Shown: positions 8,226 through 15,033 of the stretch, piece by piece
Position numbering within the stretch: position 1 is the first letter of the stretch
Layout of the letters: each line of letters opens with the position of its first letter
Assembly (NCBI GenBank): GCA_034926235.1
Contig: JAYFRE010000038.1
Coordinates: forward strand, 1-18,985
Reading direction: 5' to 3'
Source: JAYFRE01 sp034926235
GTDB lineage: Bacteria; Pseudomonadota; Alphaproteobacteria; Rhodospirillales; Magnetospirillaceae
Length of the DNA stretch: 18,985 nucleotides
Notes under the pieces: model-generated
Databases searched by the model: none
The model's input: the letters and a program-made list of their open reading frames with translations, nothing else
What the model was told of the DNA's origin: nothing
Position numbers and translations under genes: made by a program

Positions 8226-8975
8226 TCAGATCACCTTCGCTTCATTCTTGAGTTTGGCCACCAGCTCGGCGACATCGGCGACCTTGACACCGCCCTTGCG
8301 CTTGGCCGGGGGCTCGACCTTCAGGGTCACGAGGCGCGGCGCGACATCGACGCCGAGAGCGTCGGGGGTCACGGTTTCGAGCGGCTTCTTTTTCGCCTTC
8401 ATGATGTTGGGCAGGCTGGCGTAGCGCGGCTCGTTCAGACGCAGGGCCGCGGTGACGATGGCCGGCAGCTTGAGCGAAACGGTTTCGACGCCGTCGTCGA
8501 GCTCGCGCACGACGGTGGCTGCGTTGCCATCGATGGTCAGCTTGGCGGCGTAGGTGCCCTGCGCCCAGCCGAGCAGAGCGGCCAGCATCTGACCGGTCTG
8601 GTTGGCGTCGTCATCGACAGCCTGCTTGCCCAGAAGAACCAGCTCGGGGGATTCTTTGGCGACGATGGCCTTCAGCACCTTGGCGACGGCCAGGGGCTGG
8701 ATCTCGGCGTCCGTCTGCACCAGGATGGCGCGATCGGCGCCCATGGCCAACGCGGTGCGCAGCGTGTCCTGGGCCTGAGCGGGACCAACGGAAACCACAA
8801 CAACTTCCGAGACTTTACCCGCCTCCTTGAGTCGCACGGCTTCTTCGACGGCGATTTCGTCGAACGGATTCATCGAAAATTTGACGTTCGCCGTTTCAAC
8901 ACCGGTATTGTCCGCCTTTACTCGGACCTCGATATTGTAATCGACGACGCGTTTTACTGCGACAAGGGCTTTCAT
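8226..8975 (-). CDS. etfB: Electron transfer flavoprotein, beta subunit
   Basis: Small, AMP-binding ETF subunit that also docks on the partner dehydrogenases. The 249-residue protein starts at MKALVAVKRVVDYN; an open frame extends 54 codons further upstream but that part is not family-like, and TAGAGG lies just before this ATG. The AMP/nucleotide-binding elements are NPFDEIAVEEAVRLKE (36-51), GADRAI (79-84) and LGKQAVDDDANQTGQ (115-129). The partner-recognition loop RYASLPNIMKAKKKPLE is at 184-200; its lysines are the region methylated in some ETFs. It is followed after 2 nt by etfA and preceded, 119 bp upstream, by the corrinoid adenosyltransferase gene. Confidence 0.97.
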   Translation of the reverse strand: MKALVAVKRVVDYNIEVRVKADNTGVETANVKFSMNPFDEIAVEEAVRLKEAGKVSEVVVVSVGPAQAQDTLRTALAMGADRAILVQTDAEIQPLAVAKVLKAIVAKESPELVLLGKQAVDDDANQTGQMLAALLGWAQGTYAAKLTIDGNAATVVRELDDGVETVSLKLPAIVTAALRLNEPRYASLPNIMKAKKKPLETVTPDALGVDVAPRLVTLKVEPPAKRKGGVKVADVAELVAKLKNEAKVI

Positions 8976-9045
8976 GGTGCCTCTATTCCTATCCGGTGGG
9001 CCGGGAGTCCAGCCCGAATTGAGCAACATATAAGTGGGCGAGTCC

Positions 9046-9065
9046 CCTTCGCGGGGTTGCGAAGG
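9046..9065 (-). other. Hairpin in the adenosyltransferase-etfB gap
   Basis: Seven-base-pair inverted repeat CCTTCGC / GCGAAGG with a 6-nt loop in the 119-bp gap between the adenosyltransferase stop and the etfB start. It has no U-run. An AT-rich TTATATG follows on the coding strand and could belong to an etfB promoter, but no convincing -35 box accompanies it. Confidence 0.35.
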
Positions 9066-9094
9066 AGGATATGGGGCGGGATTTTCAATGTCAA

Positions 9095-9679
9095 TCAGCC
9101 AGCCCTTTTCCCGGCGCGCGCAGCTCCGGGCGTCCACAGTTCGGGGCCATTATTACTCTCGTTCAGGGCGCGGGCTAGTACGAAAAGATAATCCGACAGT
9201 CGATTGACATAGGCGATTGCCTGGGGGGTGATGGTTTCGCGGGCCGCCAGGTGGCAAAGTGTCCGTTCAGCGCGCCGGACGACGGCGCGCGCCAGATGGA
9301 GATGCGCCGAAGCCGGGGAGCCGCCGGGCAGGATGAATCCGGACAAGGGTTCGAGCCGGGCATTCATGGCGTCGATTTCTTCTTCCAGCCGGGTGACCTG
9401 AAGGGTTTCGACGCGGGGCGGCTTGCTTCGGGCGGGGTCATCGGGCACACCGAGATCGGCCCCCAGATCGAGCAGATCGTTTTGGATGCGCTTCACCCGC
9501 GCCGACTCATCCGAGGCGGCATCGACGAATAAAAGAGCCACGCCGAGCAGGGCATTGGCCTCGTCGAGGGTTCCCAGCGTCTCGATCCGGGGATCGTTCT
9601 TGGGCACGCTGCGTCCGTTCCCCAGGGATGTCTTGCCCTTGTCGCCGGTCCTGGTATAGATGCTGCTCGGGCGGATCAT
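9095..9679 (-). CDS. ATP:cob(I)alamin adenosyltransferase, PduO type
   Basis: Transfers the adenosyl group of ATP to cob(I)alamin, giving adenosylcobalamin for mutases such as methylmalonyl-CoA mutase; a cytoplasmic trimer. The 194-residue protein has the N-terminal ATP-binding signature YTRTGDKGKTSLGNG (8-22), the LGTLDEANA helix (35-43), RRAER (135-139) and NRLSDYLFVLARALN (159-173), all typical of the PduO/MMAB family. The start was placed at ATG 9679 (MIRPSSIYTRTGD) with AGGA upstream; the reading frame runs 17 codons further but that extension is not family-like. It lies upstream of etfB-etfA-hbd on the same strand, an arrangement common in alphaproteobacteria. Confidence 0.95.
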   Translation of the reverse strand: MIRPSSIYTRTGDKGKTSLGNGRSVPKNDPRIETLGTLDEANALLGVALLFVDAASDESARVKRIQNDLLDLGADLGVPDDPARSKPPRVETLQVTRLEEEIDAMNARLEPLSGFILPGGSPASAHLHLARAVVRRAERTLCHLAARETITPQAIAYVNRLSDYLFVLARALNESNNGPELWTPGAARAGKRAG

Positions 9680-9777
9680 GGCATCCTGTTCCTTAAACGA
9701 AGACTTAAAAGGCGCGCAGCTTTCCAACATGGGGGCGTGACGGGCCGCGCCGGTGTTCCATGCCCGGGTTTTCCTGG

Positions 9778-9794
9778 TTCTTCCCGGGGAAGAA
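9778..9794. promoter_or_regulatory. Perfect 17-bp palindrome upstream of lptG
   Basis: TTCTTCCC-G-GGGAAGAA, an uninterrupted inverted repeat 42 bp before the chosen lptG start, in the 157-bp divergent gap with the adenosyltransferase gene. The symmetry and position suit a dimeric repressor or activator site, or a 5'-UTR hairpin. No matching promoter boxes were confidently seen. Confidence 0.45.
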
Positions 9795-9836
9795 GGGCAT
9801 CATCGGCGGATTATCCGGATAAGGCAAAAGCGTTTC

Positions 9837-10946
9837 ATGCGGATTTCGTGGATCTTATGCACTTATATCGGCCGTCATTTTCTGGCGGCCCTGCTGGGAT
9901 CGCTCGCCGCCGTCATGGGGCTGATTTATCTGTTCGACACAATCGAGCTTTTGCGCCGGTCGGCCAGTTATGACGATGTGGGATTCGGTGCGATCCTGAC
10001 ACTGGCCTTGTTCAAGCTGCCGCAGATGATGGAACGAGTTCTGCCTTTCGCGGTGATGATCGCGGCGATGGTCTGCTTCGTTAGACTGACGCGCAGCCGG
10101 GAATTGGTGGTGACCCGTTCGGCGGGTGTTTCGGTCTGGCAGATTCTTGCGCCGGTGATTGCCGTGGTTCTGGTGCTGGGCGTTCTCGACGTCATCGGTT
10201 TCAACCCGTTGGCCGCCAGCTTGTACCAGCGCTATGAGCAGCTTCAGGATCAGGTTCTGCTGCGTAACCCGATGGAAAGCCCGATGCAGGTGGGAGAGTC
10301 GGGGTTGTGGCTGCGCGAGGCGCAGGGCGACGAATTCGTGATCGTACACGCCAATTCCGTGCGCCAGGAGAAATTCGATCTGAAGCTGCGCGAGGTCAGC
10401 CTGTTCGTCACCGATGACCGCGAGCGCCTCGTCTACAGGATCGAGGCGACGCTGGGCCAGCTCCGCCCCGGTCACCTCGATTTGACGGGGGTCCGTCTGA
10501 TGCGGGCCGAGCATCCGGTTGAATTCTTCGAGAACTATCAGTTTCCCACCGAACTGACATTGGCCAAGATCCAGGACAACTTTGCGTCTCCGGAAACCGT
10601 TTCCTTCTGGGAACTGCCCGGGTTCATCTCTTTTTTTGAAAGCGCGGGCTTTTCCGCCAGCCGGCAGAAGCTTTATTTTCAGTCGCTTTTGTCCTCGCCG
10701 CTGTTGCTCTGCTCGATGGTGCTGCTGGCGGCGGTGTTTACGCTCCGGCCCGATTTGCGTTCCGGCGGACAGATGATCCGCATCGTTGGCGGCGTGGTGA
10801 CCGGGTTCGTCTTTTACTTCTTTTCCAAGGTCGTTTATGCGCTGGGATTGTCGGCGGCGCTGCCGCCGTCGCTGGCGGCCTGGACGCCGGCCATGGTCGC
10901 CGGGTTGGCCGGCATGACCGCTCTTTTACATCTCGAAGACGGCTGA
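9837..10946 (+). CDS. lptG: LPS export ABC transporter permease LptG
   Basis: Inner-membrane permease of the LptB2FG transporter, which extracts lipopolysaccharide from the inner membrane for transport to the outer membrane. The 369-residue protein has the LptF/LptG layout: transmembrane helices near residues 12-35, 55-80 and 95-115, a periplasmic beta-jellyroll domain (about 130-270), then three C-terminal helices. LYLFDTIELLRR-like N-terminal sequence and the ending AAWTPAMVAGLAGMTALLHL point to LptG rather than LptF. The start at ATG 9837 (MRISWILCTYIGRHF) matches family N-termini; an in-frame GTG at 9753 adds 28 unlikely residues. No lptF lies beside it, which is unusual because the pair is generally adjacent. 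Confidence 0.88.
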   Translation: MRISWILCTYIGRHFLAALLGSLAAVMGLIYLFDTIELLRRSASYDDVGFGAILTLALFKLPQMMERVLPFAVMIAAMVCFVRLTRSRELVVTRSAGVSVWQILAPVIAVVLVLGVLDVIGFNPLAASLYQRYEQLQDQVLLRNPMESPMQVGESGLWLREAQGDEFVIVHANSVRQEKFDLKLREVSLFVTDDRERLVYRIEATLGQLRPGHLDLTGVRLMRAEHPVEFFENYQFPTELTLAKIQDNFASPETVSFWELPGFISFFESAGFSASRQKLYFQSLLSSPLLLCSMVLLAAVFTLRPDLRSGGQMIRIVGGVVTGFVFYFFSKVVYALGLSAALPPSLAAWTPAMVAGLAGMTALLHLEDG

Positions 10947-10983
10947 AGCGGGACAGGGAAACCCCCATCCCGCTTCAGTCTTC
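10935..10983. terminator. Bidirectional hairpin after lptG and the MCP gene
   Basis: Perfect 11-bp stem CTGAAGCGGGA / TCCCGCTTCAG with a 14-nt loop, extended by GAAGA / TCTTC past a 3-nt bulge. The left arm includes the lptG stop codon. It lies between convergent lptG and the chemotaxis gene. It lacks a long U-run, so termination would rely on stem strength or on Rho. Confidence 0.6.
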
Positions 10984-11019
10984 GCCCCCTCCCAAACGCT
11001 TACAAGAACGGAAAACGCG

Positions 11020-12708
11020 TCAGGCGCTGCGGACCCGTTCCAGAAAAGAGCGGACCATATCGGACAAACCATCCGACTGCCGGGCCAGATCGGTCGATGT
11101 GGCAAGGACGTCATGGGCGGCATGGCCGGTGTCGGTGGCCGCTCGGCTGACGCCGGCGATGGTCTGGGTAACCTGTTGGGGTCCCGCCGCCGCTTCTTGG
11201 ATGTTCCGGGCGATTTCGCGAGTGGCGGCGCCCTGTTCCTCGACGGCCGAGGCGATCGCGGTTGAAATCTGATTGATCTGCGCGATCGTGGCGCCGATGT
11301 CGTGAATGGCGCTCACTGCCTCGCCGGTAGCGTTTTGCACCGAAGTGATCTGCTGGGCGATCTCACCGGTGGCGCGCGCTGTCTGATTGGCCAGATTCTT
11401 GACCTCGCCGGCGACGACGGCGAAACCCTTACCCGCTTCCCCGGCGCGCGCGGCCTCGATCGTGGCGTTGAGCGCCAGAAGGTTGGTCTGGCTGGCGATG
11501 TCGGTGATCAACTGGACCACCTCGCCGATACGCTGCGCGCTTTGAGCCAGCCCGCGCACCATGCTGTCGGTCGCGGCGCTCTGTTCGGCGGCGTTCGCGG
11601 CGACACGGGCCGATTCGCCGACCTGACGGCTGATTTCGTTGACCGAAGCGGCCAGCTCCTCGGACGCCGACGCCACGGTCTGGACGTTGCTTGATGCTTG
11701 TTCGGCGGCGGCAGCGACGGTCGTTGCTTGTTCGGTCGTGTTTTCGGCGATGCCCGACATGCTGGACGCCGTGGTCTGAAGCTGGGCGGACGCTGCGCTC
11801 AATGCCTCCAGCACCGTGGCGACGGAGGTGTCGAAGTCGCGCGTGATGCTTTCGATCCGCTTGGCCCGTTCTTCGCGGGCCTGACGCTGCGCTTCCTGTT
11901 CGGCGGTCAAGGAGTCGGCCTGGATCATGCCTTCCTTGAATAATTGCACGGAACGGGCCATGTCGCCGACCTCGTCCTTACGGTCAGCGCCTGCAATGTC
12001 GCCGGAATAATCGCGCATGTTCAGGCGCTTCATGGTTTCGGCGATCTGTTTGACCGGCTTCGAGATCATCCGAATGGAGATCCACAGCGCCAGCGAGACC
12101 ATGAGCACGATTCCGGCCAGAATGGCGCAGAAGGTCAGGGTGATCGTTCGACTGGTTTGATCCTGCGTCTCGCGCGCAGCCGCCTGCATGTCACGATCCA
12201 TGGTCGCCAGCAACTCGGCGCCTTCCGCGCGCAAGGCGCTGAGCGCCGGATCGAAACTGCCGCGCAAAAGCTGATACGCCTGGTCTCGTTGTCCCTTCCG
12301 CACCAGTTCTCCAAGCGTGTTGGTGAATCGGATGATCTCGTCCATCCGGGATTCGTTCGCCAGGATTTCCGTGCGGCGATTAGGCGCGAAGGTGCGGGCC
12401 TGCTCCATGAAGCCGCGATATTCGGAGATCGCCGTCTCGATGTCCCGCGTCGCTTCGTTGATTCCAGCCGGTTCGGTCTCGCCCGCCATCAGATAAGAGA
12501 GGCGGCCAATATTATAGACGCGGGTAACGGCCCGGGAAACGGCGGTCGGCGCTTGCGCGTCGGAGGCCAGCAACGACCGATACCGTGTTTCGATCGCTCC
12601 CATGCTCGCAGCATTGAATGCTGTTGACAGCATTGCTATGCAGCCAAGAAGGACAAGTAAGACTGTTACCTTCCATGCAATGGGAAGGTTGCGATAAAAG
12701 GCGGCCAT
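11020..12708 (-). CDS. Methyl-accepting chemotaxis protein
   Basis: Transmembrane chemoreceptor of 562 residues signalling through CheA/CheW. TM1 (about 13-31) and TM2 (about 189-211) flank a mostly helical periplasmic sensor of about 155 residues, resembling a four-helix-bundle ligand domain. HAMP follows (about 212-264), then a linker coil and the methylation/signalling helices. The highly conserved hairpin tip is seen in DIASQTNLLALNATIEAARA and GFAVVAGEVKNLA (about 403-440). Gln/Glu-rich heptads on both sides supply candidate methylation sites. There is no obvious C-terminal CheR-docking pentapeptide. ATG with GGAG 9 nt upstream. The ligand cannot be predicted. No che or fla genes are adjacent, so this is an orphan receptor gene. 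Confidence 0.96.
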   Translation of the reverse strand: MAAFYRNLPIAWKVTVLLVLLGCIAMLSTAFNAASMGAIETRYRSLLASDAQAPTAVSRAVTRVYNIGRLSYLMAGETEPAGINEATRDIETAISEYRGFMEQARTFAPNRRTEILANESRMDEIIRFTNTLGELVRKGQRDQAYQLLRGSFDPALSALRAEGAELLATMDRDMQAAARETQDQTSRTITLTFCAILAGIVLMVSLALWISIRMISKPVKQIAETMKRLNMRDYSGDIAGADRKDEVGDMARSVQLFKEGMIQADSLTAEQEAQRQAREERAKRIESITRDFDTSVATVLEALSAASAQLQTTASSMSGIAENTTEQATTVAAAAEQASSNVQTVASASEELAASVNEISRQVGESARVAANAAEQSAATDSMVRGLAQSAQRIGEVVQLITDIASQTNLLALNATIEAARAGEAGKGFAVVAGEVKNLANQTARATGEIAQQITSVQNATGEAVSAIHDIGATIAQINQISTAIASAVEEQGAATREIARNIQEAAAGPQQVTQTIAGVSRAATDTGHAAHDVLATSTDLARQSDGLSDMVRSFLERVRSA

Positions 12709-12807
12709 TCTAATGGTCTCCAGAACGATTTCTAGGCGAGACTGTGCGACGTCTCTATGGCTGTTTCCCGAAATTTCTTACTATATTTGATAACCCGGTA
12801 TGCAGAG

Positions 12808-12829
12808 ACAAGGGCACCCTTGTTTTTTT
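12808..12829 (+). terminator. Plus-strand intrinsic terminator-like hairpin
   Basis: ACAAGGG-CA-CCCTTGT followed directly by six more T, the classic intrinsic-terminator layout on the plus strand; ATGCA (12800-12804) and TGCAT (12831-12835) can extend it. No plus-strand gene lies upstream: that side is antisense to the chemotaxis gene. It may end an antisense or small RNA, or act as a structured 5' leader when read on the minus strand. Confidence 0.55.
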
Positions 12830-12908
12830 ATGCATTAGTTTTTCTTTTTTATCGCCGCCGGGATAGCGCATCGCCGAGAGCGTAAAAAAGGGTAACCCGG
12901 AGGTTGCA

Positions 12909-12941
12909 AAACCGATAGGTTTATCGAATACGATAGTATTC
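12909..12941. repeat. Two adjacent palindromes with GATA loops
   Basis: AAACC-GATA-GGTTT (12909-12922) and GAATAC-GATA-GTATTC (12926-12941), separated by three bases. Both arms are perfect and both share the same 4-nt centre (TATC on the other strand). They could be tandem operators or two small RNA stem-loops in the chemotaxis-gene leader. Confidence 0.5.
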
Positions 12942-13026
12942 AATTTATGAGGGGGGAGGCTTCTGGTCAAGCTACTTTATGGATTTTTTCTAATTTTCGT
13001 CTGTAGGACAGCCACTGGGGAGGGTT

Positions 13027-13455
13027 TCATCCGGGAGGAAGAACAGGGATCGGCTCTGCATTCGGATTTGTCCCCCCGTCCAGATCTTCCTGGATCAGGG
13101 GAGAGAGCGTTTCCTTCAGGTAGCGGACGACACCGCTTTGATATTCCGGCAAAATCGGCGCCCAAGTGACGTAGACGCCGCCATCCGGTTCAAAAACGAG
13201 AACGGTCGAGGAATCGCGGGCGGTGGCGATGGAGCGTGAGAGATCTTTGCTGCGGCCCGCATAGATCCATCGTGCCTCGCTTCCCTGATGCCAGAGAAGG
13301 TAGACGCCCCCTACGCCGGTGATGCCGGCATTTTCCGGATGCAGTCGAAGCAACCGTGGGTACAAACCGTCGCTGTCGGTTTGCCAAGGAATCAGGGCCG
13401 GATGTTTGTCGCTATAGGGCAGGTGGCGGTCGCTCAGAAGCGAGAGAAGGGACAT
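13027..13455 (-). CDS. Small GIY-YIG-like protein of unknown function
   Basis: A 142-residue protein. GVYLLWH (50-56) followed by WIYAGRSKDL (63-72) resembles the GIY and YIG strands of the GIY-YIG nuclease fold, with R74 and E115 in plausible places for the downstream Arg and Glu. The spacing is short and the motif degenerate (YAG for YIG), so activity is uncertain. The ATG at 13455 was chosen over the GTG at 13542 because the extra 29 codons cover TATAGATATTAAA, which looks like promoter sequence; the ribosome-binding site at 13455 is weak (AAGGA about 15 nt upstream). The Pro-rich C-terminus is probably disordered. It may be a nuclease, a DNA-binding relic, or an unrelated small protein. 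Confidence 0.6.
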   Translation of the reverse strand: MSLLSLLSDRHLPYSDKHPALIPWQTDSDGLYPRLLRLHPENAGITGVGGVYLLWHQGSEARWIYAGRSKDLSRSIATARDSSTVLVFEPDGGVYVTWAPILPEYQSGVVRYLKETLSPLIQEDLDGGTNPNAEPIPVLPPG

Positions 13456-13548
13456 CGCGATATCGGCTTTCCTTGAGAAAAGAGCCCGCTTGGATGCTCG
13501 AACTCTTTTAATATCTATAGTGGAAAACACCCCGAAATCCACAGCTGT

Positions 13549-13564
13549 CGGCGGATTGCCGCCG
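13549..13564. other. Hairpin in the divergent gap before the phosphatase gene
   Basis: CGGCGG-ATTG-CCGCCG, a perfect 6-bp stem in the 198-bp gap between the divergent GIY-YIG-like and histidine-phosphatase genes. It may be an operator or a leader hairpin. The gap also has TATAGAT on the minus strand (about 13513-13519), a possible -10 box for the GIY-YIG-like gene. Confidence 0.35.
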
Positions 13565-13653
13565 TTTGTCCTGATTCCGGCGGTTTCGGCGAAAAGAAAG
13601 GGTGACCGCTTCTCTCTGGCATTCGGTCTGATTTTTCGGCAGAGTCGAATCCC

Positions 13654-14241
13654 ATGTCATCCCTGTTGCCTCTTGTCCCATTCTATTTCCTGCGCCATGG
13701 AATTACCGACCATAACCGGAATCGCCTGGTGATGGGACAGTTGGACATTCCTTTGAACATGGCTGGGCGTCGTCAGGCGCGGCAAGCGGCGGAACTCGCG
13801 GCCAGTCTGGGGATCGTCCGGATCGTGTCGAGTCCTCTGACCCGGGCGCGGGAGACGGCGGCCATCATCGCCTCTTTTCTGGGGTTGCCCGTGATCGTGG
13901 AAAACGGTTTCAAAGAACGCGATTGGGGGACAATGGAAGGGCGCAGCTACCGCGAATTGATCGATCTCGATCGGGTGCCCGAAGGGGCCGAAAGCTTTGA
14001 AGATTTTTCGTCCCGGGCTATCGCCGCCTTGCCGGCGGCGCTTTTACCGGCCCCCGCTTTGCTGGTCGCGCATTCAGGGTTGTGCCGGGTTCTGCGCCAC
14101 TATCTGTCGATTTCCGACAATCTGCACAGCGTGCCGAATGCCGTGCCGATCCGGTTTTCGCCCGATTCCTCGGGGCGCTGGTCCGAATGCGAGGTGACGC
14201 TGGCGGCCTTGCGGCAGGCGAAAGCGAAAGGGGAAGACTGA
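13654..14241 (+). CDS. Histidine phosphatase (phosphoglycerate mutase-like)
   Basis: Branch-1 histidine phosphatase superfamily member of 195 residues. The catalytic core is seen in FLRHGIT (12-18; R14, nucleophile H15), SSPLTRARETA (59-69; R64), FKERDWG (86-92; E88) and VAHSG (138-142; H140). These residues form the phosphate pocket, so activity is likely. The substrate is not evident: relatives include alpha-ribazole phosphatase (CobC), phosphoglycerate mutases and sugar or protein phosphatases. The adenosyltransferase gene 4 kb away is not in the same transcription unit and does not prove a cobalamin role. The start places the RHG motif at the expected distance; the ribosome-binding site is weak (AGAG). 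The gene converges on ybaK. Confidence 0.9.
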   Translation: MSSLLPLVPFYFLRHGITDHNRNRLVMGQLDIPLNMAGRRQARQAAELAASLGIVRIVSSPLTRARETAAIIASFLGLPVIVENGFKERDWGTMEGRSYRELIDLDRVPEGAESFEDFSSRAIAALPAALLPAPALLVAHSGLCRVLRHYLSISDNLHSVPNAVPIRFSPDSSGRWSECEVTLAALRQAKAKGED

Positions 14242-14255
14242 TACACGGTGATGAT

Positions 14256-14267
14256 GAGCGCGCGCTC
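14256..14267. terminator. Short palindrome between convergent genes
   Basis: GAGCGCGCGCTC, a perfect 12-nt palindrome in the 45-bp gap between the phosphatase and ybaK stops. The stem is short and there is no T-run, so this is a weak terminator candidate. Confidence 0.3.
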
Positions 14268-14286
14268 TTCATTCGCCCAGAATCTG

Positions 14287-14772
14287 TCAATCGGGAGCTG
14301 CCGTGGCGATGGGGGCCGTTTTCGCACCCAGGGCCGCCAGCAGAGCTTGCGGCGCGATCTTGATCTGTAGGCCGCGCTGACCGCCATTGATGACCATGGC
14401 TTCCAGACCGAGGGCGCTTTCATCGATGAAGCAGCGCAGCCTTTTCTTCTGGCCGAGCGGGCTGATGCCGCCGATGTGATAGCCGCTGATTCGTTCGGCG
14501 TCGGCCGGTTTGACCAGATCGGCGGTTTTCGCCCCCGCCGCGTGAGCCAGCGCCTTTAAATTGAGTTCCCGATCCGATGGGACCAAGGTCATCACGGTTT
14601 CCTGACCCGCGGACACCATCAAGGTCTTGAATACCATGCTTGCCGGCAACCCCATGGCTTGGGCCGCATGCAAGCCGATCGACGGAGCCTGGGGGTCATA
14701 GGCGTATTCAAGCAGGCTATAGGCCGCGCCCAACTTGTCGAGAGCGTTGGTCGCCGGGGTCTTTTTCGCCAC
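14287..14772 (-). CDS. ybaK: Cys-tRNA(Pro)/Cys-tRNA(Cys) deacylase YbaK
   Basis: Trans-editing enzyme that hydrolyses cysteine mischarged on tRNA(Pro), a cytoplasmic relative of the ProRS INS domain. The 161-residue protein matches the usual 155-160. Key features: the catalytic-lysine region MVFKTLMV (K49), LNLKALAHAAGAK (70-82), SGYHIGGISPLGQKKRL (96-112) and the INGGQRGLQI loop (128-137). The start is GTG at 14772 with GGAG 6 nt upstream; the frame runs 26 codons further but that part is low-complexity and not family-like. The 187-bp upstream gap to the tRNA contains CCCGATC (14790-14796) / GATCGGG (14823-14829), a possible leader hairpin. Confidence 0.93.
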   Translation of the reverse strand: MAKKTPATNALDKLGAAYSLLEYAYDPQAPSIGLHAAQAMGLPASMVFKTLMVSAGQETVMTLVPSDRELNLKALAHAAGAKTADLVKPADAERISGYHIGGISPLGQKKRLRCFIDESALGLEAMVINGGQRGLQIKIAPQALLAALGAKTAPIATAAPD

Positions 14773-14917
14773 ATCAATCTCCGGTCTGCCCCGATCAGTG
14801 CCGCCGCCTGACGGGGACGCTGGATCGGGATATGGTGTCAATGGGGGCACATCCTGTCACCCCTCTTTTATCACGGTCAAGACCGCCGCTCCGCCGTCTG
14901 GTGCGCGGCCAATCCTC

Positions 14918-14946
14918 TTGCGCGGCTCCACGGCTTTCTCTATAAA
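14918..14946 (+). promoter_or_regulatory. Promoter of the tRNA-Gly gene
   Basis: TTGCGC at 14918-14923 and TATAAA at 14941-14946, with an exact 17-bp spacer. The -10 box ends 13 bp before the mature tRNA 5' end, so the leader would be only a few nucleotides long. Confidence 0.7.
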
Positions 14947-14959
14947 TCGGAACCCCGGC

Positions 14960-15033
14960 GCGGGTGTAGCTCAATGGTAGAGCAGAAGCTTCCCAAGCTT
15001 ACGACGAGGGTTCGATTCCCTTCACCCGCTCCA
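14960..15033 (+). tRNA. tRNA-Gly, anticodon CCC
   Basis: A 74-nt cloverleaf with encoded CCA. The acceptor stem GCGGGTG/CACCCGC is fully paired; D arm GCTC-AATGGTA-GAGC; anticodon loop TTCCCAA with anticodon CCC at 14992-14994; T arm GAGGG-TTCGATT-CCCTT; discriminator U. It closely resembles bacterial tRNA-Gly(CCC), which reads GGG codons. The first anticodon-stem pair (27-43) is G-A, not Watson-Crick. No intrinsic terminator follows closely; the nearest hairpin is GACCA...TGGTC (15083-15109) around GGGGC-AA-GCCCC. Confidence 0.96.

Larger units (their letters stand above)
12709..13026. other. AT-rich, hairpin-rich gap upstream of the MCP gene
   Basis: This 318-bp gene-free stretch is clearly AT-richer than its neighbours. 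It holds a nested hairpin with T-run (12800-12835), two adjacent palindromes with GATA loops (12909-12941), a CCGGG/CCCGG pair (12858-12862 with 12896-12900) and two copies of TAACCCGG (12791-12798 and 12893-12900). ATATAG at 12781-12786, read as TATAGT on the minus strand, could be a -10 box for the chemotaxis gene. An open frame on the minus strand (12755-12970) shows no family resemblance and is not called. No known riboswitch class was recognised. Confidence 0.6.

Noticed and set aside
7414..8424. Long Gly/Asp-rich plus-strand frame opposite etfA and etfB
   Set aside because: Antisense shadow of well-supported ETF genes; no family resemblance.
8976..9137. 54-codon N-terminal extension of etfB
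   Set aside because: Not family-like, and a good ribosome-binding site lies before the internal ATG that begins the conserved MKALVAVKRV.
12781..12960. Possible c-di-GMP (GEMM) riboswitch before the chemoreceptor gene, suggested by GGGTTACC and GGGTTATC on the minus strand
   Set aside because: The conserved GACGCAAAGCC core and the correct order of stems are missing.
12755..12970. 71-codon minus-strand frame in the gap upstream of the chemoreceptor gene
   Set aside because: No recognisable motif; the sequence is AT-rich, full of hairpins and looks regulatory.
13005..13050. GCCACTGGGGAGG, slightly like part of a cobalamin riboswitch
   Set aside because: The B12 box and the other conserved blocks are absent, and much of it lies in the 3' end of the GIY-YIG-like gene.
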